NCBI RefSeq assembly: GCF_006385875.1
Contig: NZ_VFSU01000030.1
Location: forward strand, 124,001 to 188,000
Source of the DNA: Sandaracinobacter neustonicus
Lineage (GTDB): Bacteria; Pseudomonadota; Alphaproteobacteria; Sphingomonadales; Sphingomonadaceae
DNA: 64,000 bases
Direction: 5' to 3'
In this document: positions 15,844-26,417 of the stretch, piece after piece
Layout of the letters: each line of letters begins with the position of its first letter
Numbering within the stretch: the first letter of the stretch is position 1
Program-made: the position numbers and the translations under genes
The notes under the pieces: generated by a model
What the model saw: only the letters and a program-made list of their open reading frames with translations
Told to the model about the DNA's origin: nothing
Database searches by the model: none

Positions 15844-16704
15844 TCAGTTCGAGGGGGCGGGTTCCACGGCCTTCCAGCCGCCATTGCGCCAGCGATAGGC
15901 GAGCGGCGATATCGGCCGGGGGCTTTCACTGTAGAGTTTGGCGAGAATATCCGTCAGTTCCTTGCCTCCCGCGTCGGCATCCAGACCCACCAGCAACAGG
16001 CCCGCGCCGGGAACGGCGATGAACATGCGGCCCTTGGTGTCGGCATCCAGTTTCGCCCATGCGTCTGATCGCAGGATCAGGCTTTCCACATACTCCGCCT
16101 CGATCCCGACCAGTGCGCCGTCCTTCAGTTCATGGCTTCCGGGCACTTCGGGAAGCGCCGCCAGCACCTGCGCGCGCGCCAGCCGCAGTGCCTCGTCGTC
16201 GCCAACGCCCAGCTTTTGCAGGTCACTGCTGTTCACCGTTCTGGCCGTGGTGGGGAAATCGGCCATCAGCACCACCCCAAGACCAGCAGACAGCGGGCGT
16301 TGAAGCGGGGCGGGATTGTTCGCCGTGCCCATGCGCGCGATTTCCGCCAGATAATCCGCCCCGCGCACGACGAGGCGCAGATTGTCTCGTGTGACGATCT
16401 GCGGGACCATCGCTTCGCGCGCAGCCTGCACGAACTTCTGCTTCTGCTCTGCACAGTCTGTGGCGGCGGCGGTCTGGCAGAATTCGAGAACGCGGTCGAA
16501 ATTGAACGTCAGGACGTTGCCGTCCCGCAGGGTCGCGGTGGCTGAAAGCGCATCTGCCTGTTCGATCCCTGCATCCGGATAGGCTTCGCGAAGCCGCTTC
16601 AGCATCTCCTGCCCGAACGGGCCAGCCTCCACCGCAGGCGTGCAAGCAGCCGACGTCGCCGCGAACAATCCCGCCAGCGCAAGCAGCAGGACAGGCCGCG
16701 TCAT
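15844..16704 (-). CDS. DUF1444-like exported protein
   Basis: A 286-aa exported protein. An N-terminal hydrophobic signal (MTRPVLLLALAGLFAATSAA) ends at a cysteine (SAAC) that is only a weak lipobox. The body resembles the DUF1444/YtpQ family (LMADFPTTARTVNSSDLQKL, ALRLARAQVLAALPEVPG), whose function is unknown. The gene starts 2 bp after the lepA stop and is probably co-transcribed with lepA. Family assignment is by pattern and moderately sure. Confidence 0.7.
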   Translation of the reverse strand: MTRPVLLLALAGLFAATSAACTPAVEAGPFGQEMLKRLREAYPDAGIEQADALSATATLRDGNVLTFNFDRVLEFCQTAAATDCAEQKQKFVQAAREAMVPQIVTRDNLRLVVRGADYLAEIARMGTANNPAPLQRPLSAGLGVVLMADFPTTARTVNSSDLQKLGVGDDEALRLARAQVLAALPEVPGSHELKDGALVGIEAEYVESLILRSDAWAKLDADTKGRMFIAVPGAGLLLVGLDADAGGKELTDILAKLYSESPRPISPLAYRWRNGGWKAVEPAPSN

Positions 16705-16706
16705 GC

Positions 16707-18524
<1,818 letters not shown>

Positions 18525-18652
18525 CCCGCGCCCTTAGCCTGTGACGCGCAAATGGCAAAGCGCGCGGCCGGTTGATCCGGTTTCCGCCGATTTCCCGCAT
18601 TACCTGTAGCAGGGTGTGGAGGGCACACCCAGCGCAACCGGGGATAAGCATT

Positions 18653-19441
18653 ATGAACAGCAAGATTCTAAGCGTGACTGCCGTGCTTCTGATGGCGGCA
18701 CCAGCCGTCGCGGCGCCGGTGGACCTGTCGGACTGGACTCAGGAAGGCTCCGGCAACTGGGTGCTGGGCAGCGGCAACAACAGCGTGGAGCAGACCCAGA
18801 ACGTGAATCCCGGTGTGTTCTATGCGCCGGGCAATGCGCAGGGCCGCAAGCTTTCGGGAAGCATCAAGGTGAACACCGGCGGCGATGACGATTATATCGG
18901 CTTCGTGCTGGGCTATAATGCCGGGGAGATCAACGCGGCACCCGGCGCTGCCGACTTCCTGCTGATCGACTGGAAGCAATATGATCAGGGCGGCTATTTC
19001 GGCGGCGTGGCGAAGGCCGGTCTTGCCATTTCGCACGTAACGACCGGGCTGACGGACGATGCCGGCGCATGGCTGCACAATCCTGCCTTCGGCGTTACCG
19101 AACTGGCGCGTGGTGCCACGCTGGGTTCGACGGGGTGGGAGGATTTCGTCGAATACACGTTCGACATCGAGTTCACCGCCTCCAGCGTAAAGGTGTTCGT
19201 GAATGGCGCGCTGGAACTGGATGTGATGGGCAGCTTCAGCGACGGCGCGTTCGGCTTCTACAATTATTCGCAGGCCAATGTGATCTACGCCGGGATCGAG
19301 GAAACCATTCTTCCGCCCGTGCAGCCGCCTGTCGTGGGCGGCGTGCCGGAACCGGCCACATGGGCGATGCTGATCGCCGGGTTCGGACTGGTGGGCAGCG
19401 TGGCCCGCCGGCGCAGGGCTGTCCCCACCGCCGCAGCCTGA
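18653..19441 (+). CDS. PEPxxWA-CTERM anchored exported protein
   Basis: A 262-aa surface protein. A signal peptide (MNSKILSVTAVLLMAAPAVA) precedes a jelly-roll or LamG-like beta region (DLSDWTQEGSGNWVLGSGNN ... VYSQ-type strands). The C-terminal sorting signal is VPEPATWAMLIAGFGLVG followed by an Arg-rich tail (RRRR). This signal is processed by exosortase systems common in sphingomonads; the sorting enzyme is not in this window. Ligand and partner are unknown. The ATG at 18653 is preceded by GGGGATAAG. Confidence 0.85.
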   Translation: MNSKILSVTAVLLMAAPAVAAPVDLSDWTQEGSGNWVLGSGNNSVEQTQNVNPGVFYAPGNAQGRKLSGSIKVNTGGDDDYIGFVLGYNAGEINAAPGAADFLLIDWKQYDQGGYFGGVAKAGLAISHVTTGLTDDAGAWLHNPAFGVTELARGATLGSTGWEDFVEYTFDIEFTASSVKVFVNGALELDVMGSFSDGAFGFYNYSQANVIYAGIEETILPPVQPPVVGGVPEPATWAMLIAGFGLVGSVARRRRAVPTAAA

Positions 19442-19457
19442 TTTCCCGGCGGGGTTC

Positions 19458-19495
19458 GGGCGCGGAGCGGCTGATCGGGTTGTCGCTCTGCGCCC
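19458..19495 (+). terminator. Hairpin after the PEP-CTERM gene
   Basis: Twelve-base arms GGGCGCGGAGCG / CGCTCTGCGCCC with one mismatch are followed 10 bp later by a TTTTT run. It is a possible terminator. The remaining gap up to 19742 holds a type I repeat and no gene. Confidence 0.45.
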
Positions 19496-19533
19496 GGGCT
19501 TCGGGTTTTTGGTGTTTGGGGGGCGGGGTTGTG

Positions 19534-19724
19534 GTGGATCAGGCCAATCGGTGACACCCCCTCTCCAACTCTCCCCCTTACAGGGGGAGAGAGCTTCGTA
19601 GCGCCGCAGGCAATCGAATCTGATCAAGTCCACGACGCTGGAGTTTGGGCACAGCGCTAATGTTGAGGGTGCAGGGAAATCATTTCCCTGCCGGGTGCAG
19701 GGCAGAGCCCTGCCCGCCGGAGGC
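19534..19724 (+). repeat. Type I intergenic repeat, copy 2
   Basis: Full-length copy with the same block order as the one at 10251. It ends 18 bp beyond the thiolase stop codon, between two convergent genes. Confidence 0.9.
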
Positions 19725-19742
19725 GAAAAGCGCTTTGGCCCC

Positions 19743-20918
19743 TCAGTGCACCTGCAGTGCCACGGCGGTGGCTTCGCCGCCGCCGATGCAGAGGCTGGCG
19801 ATGCCCCGGCCGCCGCCGCGTTTTTGCAGGGCGTGGATGAGGGTGACGAGGATGCGGGCGCCGGAGGCTCCGATGGGGTGGCCGAGGGCCGTTGCGCCGC
19901 CGTTGATGTTCACCTTGGCGTGGGGGAGGCCCAGTTCCTGCATGGCGACCATGGCGACGACGGCGAAGGCCTCGTTCACTTCGAACAGGTCTGTGCTGTC
20001 GGCGCTCCAGTTCAGGCGCTCCAGCAGTTTACCGATGGCCGGGACGGGGGCGGTGGTGAACAGGGCGGGTTTCTGGGCGTGCACGCTGTGGCCCATGATG
20101 GTGGCGAGAGGGGCGAGGCCGCGGGCTTCAGCCGTTTCGCGGCGCATCAGGATAAGGGCGGCGGCGCCATCTGAGATGGAGCTGGCGTTGGCGGCGGTGA
20201 CGGTGCCGTCGGGCGCGAAGGCGGGTTTCAGGTTGGGGATTTTTTCCGGGCGGGCCTTGCCGGGCTGTTCGTCGATCAGAATGTCTCCGGTCTTGGTGGG
20301 GACGGCGGTGATTTCGGCGGCGAAGCTGCCGTCAGCGATGGCGCGCTGGCTGCGGGCGAGCGATTCCAGCGCATAGGCATCCTGCGCTTCGCGGGTGAGC
20401 TGGTAGGCGCGGGCGGTTTCCTCGGCGAAGGTGCCCATGGCGCGGCCGGGTTCATAGGCGTCTTCAAGGCCATCGAGGAACATATGATCCATCACCCGGC
20501 CATGGCCCATGCGATAGCCGGAGCGGGCCTTGGGCAGCAGATAGGGGGCGTTCGTCATGCTTTCCATGCCGCCGGCGGCGATGATGGCGGCGCTTCCGGC
20601 CTTCAGCGCGTCGTGCGCGTCCATCACGGCCTTCATGCCGGAACCGCACATCTTGTTCAGGGTGACGCAGGCGGCGGAGAGGTCCAGACCCGCCTTCAGC
20701 GCGGCCTGACGGGCGGGGGCTTGCCCCAGCCCGGCCGGGAGCACGCAGCCCATCACCACCTGTTCGACATCGGTCGCAGACAGCGCGGAATCGGCGACGG
20801 CGGCCTTCAGCGCGGCGGCCCCCAGTTCCGGGGCGGTGACGTCGCGGAAATCGCCCTGAAAACCGCCCATGGCGGTGCGGCGGGCGGCGGTGATCACGAT
20901 ATCGGTGGGGGATGTCAT
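19743..20918 (-). CDS. Acetyl-CoA C-acyltransferase (thiolase)
   Basis: A 391-aa thiolase. The nucleophilic Cys91 is in TLNKMCGSGMKAV, the active-site His in GGATALGHPIGASGARI, and the third motif CIGGGEATAVAL is near the C-terminus. It interconverts two acetyl-CoA with acetoacetyl-CoA or shortens 3-ketoacyl-CoA. The start at 20918 has a GGAGG site and overlaps the stop of the upstream solute-binding protein gene (ATGA), an unusual coupling. Biosynthetic versus degradative role cannot be fixed from sequence. Confidence 0.93.
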   Translation of the reverse strand: MTSPTDIVITAARRTAMGGFQGDFRDVTAPELGAAALKAAVADSALSATDVEQVVMGCVLPAGLGQAPARQAALKAGLDLSAACVTLNKMCGSGMKAVMDAHDALKAGSAAIIAAGGMESMTNAPYLLPKARSGYRMGHGRVMDHMFLDGLEDAYEPGRAMGTFAEETARAYQLTREAQDAYALESLARSQRAIADGSFAAEITAVPTKTGDILIDEQPGKARPEKIPNLKPAFAPDGTVTAANASSISDGAAALILMRRETAEARGLAPLATIMGHSVHAQKPALFTTAPVPAIGKLLERLNWSADSTDLFEVNEAFAVVAMVAMQELGLPHAKVNINGGATALGHPIGASGARILVTLIHALQKRGGGRGIASLCIGGGEATAVALQVH

Positions 20919-22411
20919 TTCAGGAACCTCCGGGTGGGATCGATGGAGAGATGGCGCAGCGAGTGGCTGCCGCCGGGATTGGCCGTGAAGCCGGTGAGAC
21001 GGGGGGAGACGAGCGACCAGCCCATGGGCTGCACCAGCCCGATGGCCGCGCCATTTTCCGCCCACAGCCGCTCGGCTTCGCGCAGCGCGGTGAGGCGCTC
21101 GCCGCGCGTGGGGGCTTTCCAGCTTTCGGCGTAGAGCTTGTCTGCCTCTGGCAGGCAAACGCCCTGATTGTTGCGGCGGCAGAGGTTGGGCCAGAGGAAA
21201 GGCAGGGGGCTGTCTACGGGGGTGTCGCGGCGGGTGAGGGCCAGCTGGAAGCTTCCGGTCGCGATGGCGCGGCGCTGCGAATCCGCGTCGCGCCGTTCCA
21301 GCGTGAGATCGACACCCACCTGCGCGAGATCGGCTGCGACCAGTTCCATCAGCCGGGTTTCGCCGGGGGATTGCCGGATGCTGACGGCGAGTTTCAGCCG
21401 GTTGGTGACGGGATCGAAACCGGCTTCGGTCAGCAGCTTGCGGGCTTCTTCCTGTCGCCCGACGAAGGGCTGCGCTGTCCAGCCCGGTTCGGGCGGGGCA
21501 TATCCTGCGATGTTCGAGGGCGAGAGGGCGGGCACGCCGGTTGCGCTGCGGCTGCCGAAAAAGGCTTCGCCCAGCGCGTTGCGATCGATCGCCAGCGCCA
21601 GCGCGCGACGGACGCGCGGATCTGACAGGGGTTCCTGTCGTTGGTTCAGCAGCAGCAGCAGCGCGGCCCGGGGCTGTTCCAGTTGCAGCGTGCCGCGCGG
21701 TGCGGTGGCGCGGGCCGCGCCGAAACCGTCCAGCCCGCCGCCCAGCACAAGGTCCGTCTCGCCCCGGTTGAAGCGCTGGATGGCGGCCTCGGCCTCTGTG
21801 CTGTGCACGCTGGCGGATTCGAGGGCGACGCGGTCTGCCGCGAAATAGCGGGGGTTGGCACGCAGGGCGACGGCACCCTTTTCCGTGCCTGTGGCTGGGG
21901 CACCGGCGAGGAAGGCGCCCGCGGTTTCGCGGCTGCGGCGGGCGCGGATGGCGAGCGGGGGGGTGGCCAGCAGCTCCAGCAGTTCGGGCTGCGGGGTGGA
22001 AAGGCGCAGCTCGATCACATTGTCCAGCGGGGCGTTCACATCCGTCACGCCTGCCAGCAGGTCGCGGGTGAGCGCGCCGGCATTGCCCCGGCGGGCGCGT
22101 TGCAGCGAGTCGACCACATCGGCGGCGCTCACCTTCGCGCCGCCCACGAACTGCGCATCGCGCAGGCGGAAAACGATGGAGAGCCCATCATCGGAAACGC
22201 GCCAGCTCTGGGCGAGGCCGGGGATCACCAGCCCTGCGGAATCGCGCGAGGTCAGCCCGGCGTTCACCGCATCCGCCACGATGGCGCGGGCGGCGCGATC
22301 GCCCACGGCGTCCACCGCAAGCGGAACGTCTGCCGCGTCCGGGCCGCGACAGGCAGGCAGCAGCGCAAGAGACAGCAGCGCGGGCAGCAGCATTTGGCGG
22401 GCGAGAACCAT
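20915..22411 (-). CDS. Peptide/nickel-type ABC transporter substrate-binding lipoprotein (SBP family 5)
   Basis: A 498-aa periplasmic binding protein, probably lipid-anchored: the signal ends in a good lipobox, LLPACRG. The family 5 fold is supported by VIPGLAQSWRVSDDGLSIVF, DVVDSLQRAR, DPRVRRALALAIDRNALGEA and ETRLMELVAADLAQVGVDLT. No permease or ATPase genes lie nearby, so it works with an unlinked transporter or in another role. Translation is coupled to the thiolase gene. Confidence 0.88.
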   Translation of the reverse strand: MVLARQMLLPALLSLALLPACRGPDAADVPLAVDAVGDRAARAIVADAVNAGLTSRDSAGLVIPGLAQSWRVSDDGLSIVFRLRDAQFVGGAKVSAADVVDSLQRARRGNAGALTRDLLAGVTDVNAPLDNVIELRLSTPQPELLELLATPPLAIRARRSRETAGAFLAGAPATGTEKGAVALRANPRYFAADRVALESASVHSTEAEAAIQRFNRGETDLVLGGGLDGFGAARATAPRGTLQLEQPRAALLLLLNQRQEPLSDPRVRRALALAIDRNALGEAFFGSRSATGVPALSPSNIAGYAPPEPGWTAQPFVGRQEEARKLLTEAGFDPVTNRLKLAVSIRQSPGETRLMELVAADLAQVGVDLTLERRDADSQRRAIATGSFQLALTRRDTPVDSPLPFLWPNLCRRNNQGVCLPEADKLYAESWKAPTRGERLTALREAERLWAENGAAIGLVQPMGWSLVSPRLTGFTANPGGSHSLRHLSIDPTRRFLK

Positions 22412-22514
22412 GGGCCAAGGCCAATCGGCCGATATGGCGCAGCTTTCAAGCCGGATGATTTTGATATGCGCCCGGGGCGCTGGAAAGCCGGAGGAAGCGT
22501 GGTAGGAAGGAGGC

Positions 22515-23507
22515 ATGCTGCGCGTTTCCAACGACATTGCCGGCCTTGTCGGCTCCACCCCCCTTGTCCGGCTGAAAGGCCCGTCTGACCGGACCGGTTG
22601 CGACATCTTTGGCAAGTGCGAGTTTCTCAACCCCGGCGGTTCGGTGAAGGATCGCGCGGCGCTGTGGATCATCCGCGATGCGGAAGGATCCGGCGCGCTG
22701 AAGCCGGGTGGGACCATCGTGGAAGGCACGGCGGGCAACACCGGCATCGGGCTTGCGGTGATCGGCGGATCGCTGGGCTATAAAACCGTGATCGTGATGC
22801 CGGAAACGCAGAGCCAGGAAAAGAAGGACGCGTTGCGCGCACTGGGGGCCGAACTGGTGCTGGTGCCCGCCACCAGCTATGCCAACCCCGGCCATTATGT
22901 GCACACATCCCGGCGGCTGGCGGAGGAAACGCCGGGCGCGGTGTGGGCCAACCAGTTCGACAATATCGCAAACCGGCTGGCGCATATCAAATCCACCGCG
23001 CCGGAAATCTGGGCCGCGCTGGAAGGCAAGGTGGATGGTTTCATCTGCGCGGCGGGCACCGGCGGCACCGTGGCGGGCGTGGGGCTGGGGCTGAAGGAAT
23101 ATGATCCCGCCATCACCGTGGGGCTGGCCGATCCGGATGGCGCGGCGCTGTTCAGCTGGTTCACCAGTGGCGAGTTGAAGGCGGAGGGCAACAGCGTGGC
23201 CGAGGGCATCGGCCAGAGCCGCATCACCGCCAATCTGGACGGCGCGCCGATTGACGTGGCGTTTCGCGTGTCTGATCTGGAGGCGCTGCCCATCTTGTAT
23301 GAGCTGATGGAGAAGGACGGGCTGCATCTGGGGCTGTCCAGCGCGATCAACGTGGCGGGCGCGGAGAAGCTGGCGCGGCAGCTGGGGCCGGGCAAGCGCA
23401 TCGTCACCATCCTGTGCGACAATGGCAGCCGTTATCTTTCCACCATCTGGAACCCGGAGTGGCTTGCGGCAAAGGGGCTGCCGTTGCCGGGGTGGCGGGA
23501 AATCTGA
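22515..23507 (+). CDS. cysK: Cysteine synthase A (O-acetylserine sulfhydrylase)
   Basis: A 330-aa PLP enzyme that makes L-cysteine from O-acetylserine and sulfide. The PLP lysine is K45 in NPGGSVKDRAALW. The substrate loop EGTAGNTGIGLAVI and the phosphate-binding CAAGTGGTVAGVGLG are typical. At 330 aa it is slightly longer than E. coli CysK. A cystathionine beta-synthase-like activity is not excluded. It is divergent from the solute-binding protein gene with 103 bp between. Confidence 0.9.
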   Translation: MLRVSNDIAGLVGSTPLVRLKGPSDRTGCDIFGKCEFLNPGGSVKDRAALWIIRDAEGSGALKPGGTIVEGTAGNTGIGLAVIGGSLGYKTVIVMPETQSQEKKDALRALGAELVLVPATSYANPGHYVHTSRRLAEETPGAVWANQFDNIANRLAHIKSTAPEIWAALEGKVDGFICAAGTGGTVAGVGLGLKEYDPAITVGLADPDGAALFSWFTSGELKAEGNSVAEGIGQSRITANLDGAPIDVAFRVSDLEALPILYELMEKDGLHLGLSSAINVAGAEKLARQLGPGKRIVTILCDNGSRYLSTIWNPEWLAAKGLPLPGWREI

Positions 23508-23564
23508 CAAGGCTGTTCATGTCGCACCTCGACATTTCGGCCACAGTCAACTAGATTTACATTT

Positions 23565-23867
23565 ATGGATCGCATTCGCGCCGGTCTCACTGGGCTTGCC
23601 GCCGTCTTTCTTGTGACGGCTGCCGCTGCCCTTCTGTTCGCGCCGGACCCGGCGCAACAGGCCCGGGTTGAAGCTGCGCAGGCAGCCGACCCCGGTGAGC
23701 CTTTGGCACAGCTTGGAGTCGCCCCCGGAAGCGAGAAGGCCAGTCAGCCTTCGCCGCCCCCGCCCCCTGTGGCTGAGCCGCAGGCGTCTGTCGCGCCGTC
23801 ATCCGATCAGGGCTATCCGCTGGCCTCGCCGACGGTACGCAATCCCGGCCAGCCTGTCGAAATCTGA
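23565..23867 (+). CDS. Small Pro-rich envelope protein, unknown
   Basis: I do not recognise this 100-aa protein. One N-terminal hydrophobic segment (GLTGLAAVFLVTAAAALLFA) is followed by a periplasmic-looking tail rich in Pro and Ala with a seven-residue Pro-rich core (PSPPPPPVAEP). It looks like a membrane-anchored linker protein. It is followed after 21 bp by another membrane-anchored protein and may be co-transcribed with it. Confidence 0.6.
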   Translation: MDRIRAGLTGLAAVFLVTAAAALLFAPDPAQQARVEAAQAADPGEPLAQLGVAPGSEKASQPSPPPPPVAEPQASVAPSSDQGYPLASPTVRNPGQPVEI

Positions 23868-23888
23868 CTCTTGTGAAGGCCTGAACGC

Positions 23889-24677
23889 GTGAACATCCGC
23901 TGGCTTGTGCTCGCGCTGTTGCTGGCACCGATGCTGCTGTTGGGTGCGCTGCTGTGGCGGGACAATGCCGGCACGCAGGCGCTGATGCGCGATATCGACC
24001 GCGAGGCGGTGGCGGGGATCGAATTGTCGCGCGAGGGCGAACGGGTGGTGCTGGCCCGCAAGGCCGGAACCGGGGGCTGGGAGATTCCGAGCGCGGCCGA
24101 TGCGCCCGCCGACGAGGCGCGAATCCGCCGCTCTCTGGACGAGTTGCTGGCCCTGCGCGGGCGGCCCGTAGCGGCGAATGCGCCTGAGCAACAACGTGCG
24201 CCGCTGACGGTGCGCTTGTCGGACGCGGACGGGAAGGCGCTGGGTGAGGCGGCCTTCTGGGCCGGGGAGGCGCAGCGCCTGCCCGATGGCGAGCGGCTGT
24301 CGCTGGCGAAGACGCCCGCGTTGCCGGTGTGGCCGTCGGCATGGTCCACGTTGCAGGCGCCGCAGATTCCGGCCGACCGCATCGCGGCCGTGGAGGAACT
24401 GGGCGAGGATGGGCCGAAGGCGCTGTCTGCGGAGGCGACGGTGCAGGTGGCGAAAATATTGGCCGACCTTGGCGCGAAGGATTTCGTGGCCGGTGCCGAT
24501 GTGAGCTGGGGCGGGGCGAAGCTGCTGCGCGTGAAGCTGGTGGATGGAACCGTGATCGATTTGCAGCAGGTGCCGGACGGCGATGGCCGTTACTTCCTGC
24601 GCCTGACGTCCGACACGCTGGAGAGCGTGCGCGCCGCGCGCCGCTATGCCTTCCGCGTAGCCGAACCACTGCCCTGA
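23889..24677 (+). CDS. DUF4340-like membrane-anchored protein
   Basis: A 262-aa protein beginning at GTG. One N-terminal membrane helix (WLVLALLLAPMLLLGALLW) leads into a periplasmic domain resembling DUF4340 repeats (AGIELSREGERVVLARKAGT, GWEIPSAADAPADEARIRRS). DUF4340 proteins are often encoded near gliding-type ABC exporters, but none is visible here. The function is unknown. It ends just before the MraZ-box cluster of the dcw operon. Confidence 0.65.
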   Translation: MNIRWLVLALLLAPMLLLGALLWRDNAGTQALMRDIDREAVAGIELSREGERVVLARKAGTGGWEIPSAADAPADEARIRRSLDELLALRGRPVAANAPEQQRAPLTVRLSDADGKALGEAAFWAGEAQRLPDGERLSLAKTPALPVWPSAWSTLQAPQIPADRIAAVEELGEDGPKALSAEATVQVAKILADLGAKDFVAGADVSWGGAKLLRVKLVDGTVIDLQQVPDGDGRYFLRLTSDTLESVRAARRYAFRVAEPLP

Positions 24678-24689
24678 TGCGCCAGGCGA

Positions 24690-24714
24690 TGGGCTTTGGT
24701 GGGCGACTCTGGGG
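24690..24714 (+). promoter_or_regulatory. Three TGGG boxes at exact 10-bp spacing (probable MraZ-binding site)
   Basis: TGGGC-5 nt-TGGGC-5 nt-TGGGG at 24690, 24700 and 24710. MraZ is known to bind TGGGN repeats separated by 5 nt upstream of its own operon. The site lies 240 bp before mraZ. Confidence 0.65.
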
Positions 24715-24746
24715 CGGGCCTCTGGCGCGGCGGCTTTCCAACAGGG

Positions 24747-24755
24747 TTATCCACA
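24747..24755 (+). promoter_or_regulatory. DnaA-box motif upstream of the dcw cluster
   Basis: A perfect TTATCCACA consensus DnaA box. A one-mismatch form, TTTTCCACA, lies in the same orientation at 24882-24890. Both are in the 280-bp region between the previous gene and mraZ. Confidence 0.5.
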
Positions 24756-24846
24756 GGTCTATGCCGTTTTCCTGCGTCGAAAGGCGTTTAGGAAAATCAT
24801 GTCGATTCAGAAGGTTGCAAATAAGACCGCCAATCTGACCATAAAA

Positions 24847-24872
24847 GCCCATTGAATACCCACGAAAGCCCA
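24847..24872 (-). promoter_or_regulatory. Second TGGG-box cluster, opposite strand
   Basis: Read on the minus strand: TGGGC, 5 nt, TGGGT, 6 nt, TGGGC. Spacing is near that of MraZ boxes. It lies about 85 bp before mraZ, closer than the first cluster and in opposite orientation. Confidence 0.45.
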
Positions 24873-24954
24873 TGCTATCCCTTTTCCACAGGGCTGGCAG
24901 GCGCTCCGGCCGTTTCGCGAAGGCATTCCCCCGCCTGAGCAAACGCTGGCGCCG

Positions 24955-25446
24955 GTGCACCCGAAAAGAGGGGATCGGGTCATTCGCGGGTATTTTTCAG
25001 GGACTTATGTGAACGGGGTCGATCTCAAAAATCGGCTCTCCGTTCCGTCGTCCCTGCGCGAGACCATCGAGGCGCGCAGCCAGACTCGGGAACTGGTGAT
25101 CGGCCCGGACGAACATTCGCCCTGCCTGATCGGCTATGACGTTTCCTATTTCGAGCGGATCGAAGCCCGGCTGGAGGACGAGTTCGCGAGCGACTTCGGG
25201 CCGGGCCGCAGCCTGAAATCCCGCTCTGTCTTCGGTGCGACCGAGCATCTGAAATATGACGACAACGGGCGCATCATCCTCTCTCCGCTGATGCGGGAGA
25301 TGGGCGAGATCGGCACGCAGGTGCTGTTCATGGGGCTGGGCCATTATTTCGAAATCTGGTCCCCTGAGGTGTTTCTGGCGCAGGAGGGGCAGGACCCCCG
25401 CGTGCTGAAGCTGGTGAAGGCGCTGGTCGCCGGGAGGGCGCAATGA
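24955..25446 (+). CDS. mraZ: MraZ transcriptional regulator / division-cluster protein
   Basis: A 163-aa double-AbrB-fold DNA-binding protein that represses the dcw operon in E. coli. Both half-domains are visible: FSGTYVNGVDLKNRLSVPSS and LKYDDNGRIILSPLMREMGE. No ATG is available at the conserved N-terminus, so the GTG at 24955 is the best start; it adds about 10 residues. It is the first gene of the dcw cluster and is coupled to rsmH by an ATGA overlap. Confidence 0.92.
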   Translation: MHPKRGDRVIRGYFSGTYVNGVDLKNRLSVPSSLRETIEARSQTRELVIGPDEHSPCLIGYDVSYFERIEARLEDEFASDFGPGRSLKSRSVFGATEHLKYDDNGRIILSPLMREMGEIGTQVLFMGLGHYFEIWSPEVFLAQEGQDPRVLKLVKALVAGRAQ

Positions 25447-26414
25447 GCGCGGCCCTTCAGGGGCTGAGCCATGTGTCTGTGATGCTGGACGAGGTGATGG
25501 CCGCCCTGTTCCCGCTGGCCGGGGCGCGCATGGTGGACGGCACCTTCGGCGGCGGCGGCTATGCCCGCGCGGCGCTGGCGGCTGGTGCCGAAGTGGACGG
25601 CTTCGATCGCGATCCGCGCGCCATTTCCCGCGCCGCGCCGATGGTAGCCGAATTCGCGCCGCGCCTGCGGCTGTTCAACGCCACCTTTTCCCGCATGGCC
25701 GAGGAACTGGGCGAAGGCTCTGCCGACGCGGTGGCGCTGGACCTTGGCTTTTCCTCCATCCAGATGGACGATCCGGCCTATGGGCTGAGCTTTCAGGCGG
25801 ACGGCCCGCTGGACATGCGCCTGTCCGGCAGTGGCGAAAGCGCGGCGGATTTCCTGAACACGGCTGCCGAAGGCGAGATTGCCGACGTGTTGTTTCATTA
25901 TGGCGAGGAGCCTGCCGCGCGCCGCATCGCCCGCGCCATCGTGGCGGACCGGCCGTTCGAAACCACGGGGCAGCTGGCGGCCATGATCCGCCGGGTGGTG
26001 AAGGCTCCCCGCGAGGTGAAGCGCGATCCGGCCACCCGCAGCTTTCAGGCGATCCGCATCCGCGTGAACGACGAACTGGGCGAGCTGGAGCGCGGGCTGG
26101 AGGCGGCGGAAGCCGTGCTGAAGCCCGGCGGGCGGCTGGCGGTGGTGAGCTTTCACAGCCTTGAGGACCGCATCGTGAAGCGGTTCCTCGCGGAACGTTC
26201 GGGCAGCCTGCCCACCGGATCGCGGCATCTGCCCGCGGCCGCCGCCGGGCGCAGCGCCAGTTTCGAACGCCCGGCCAAGGCCGAGCGCCCGTCCGACGCG
26301 GAAGTGGCGGCGAACCCGCGCGCGCGCTCTGCGACGTTGCGCTGGGCGCGCCGCACGGCGGCGCCGGGCTGGGGGCGGATTTCGGGTGGCCAACAACAGA
26401 AGAAGGGGAGCTGA
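25443..26414 (+). CDS. rsmH: 16S rRNA m4C1402 methyltransferase
   Basis: A 323-aa SAM-dependent methyltransferase (MraW). Motifs are HVSVMLDEVM at the N-terminus, the SAM loop DGTFGGGGYARAAL, ALDLGFSSIQMDDPAYGLSF and RPDMR-like GPLDMRLS. VVSFHSLEDRIVK and the C-terminal NPRARSATLRWARR complete the pattern. It modifies the ribosomal P site. It lies second in the dcw cluster. Confidence 0.96.
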   Translation: MSAALQGLSHVSVMLDEVMAALFPLAGARMVDGTFGGGGYARAALAAGAEVDGFDRDPRAISRAAPMVAEFAPRLRLFNATFSRMAEELGEGSADAVALDLGFSSIQMDDPAYGLSFQADGPLDMRLSGSGESAADFLNTAAEGEIADVLFHYGEEPAARRIARAIVADRPFETTGQLAAMIRRVVKAPREVKRDPATRSFQAIRIRVNDELGELERGLEAAEAVLKPGGRLAVVSFHSLEDRIVKRFLAERSGSLPTGSRHLPAAAAGRSASFERPAKAERPSDAEVAANPRARSATLRWARRTAAPGWGRISGGQQQKKGS

Positions 26415-26417
26415 GCC

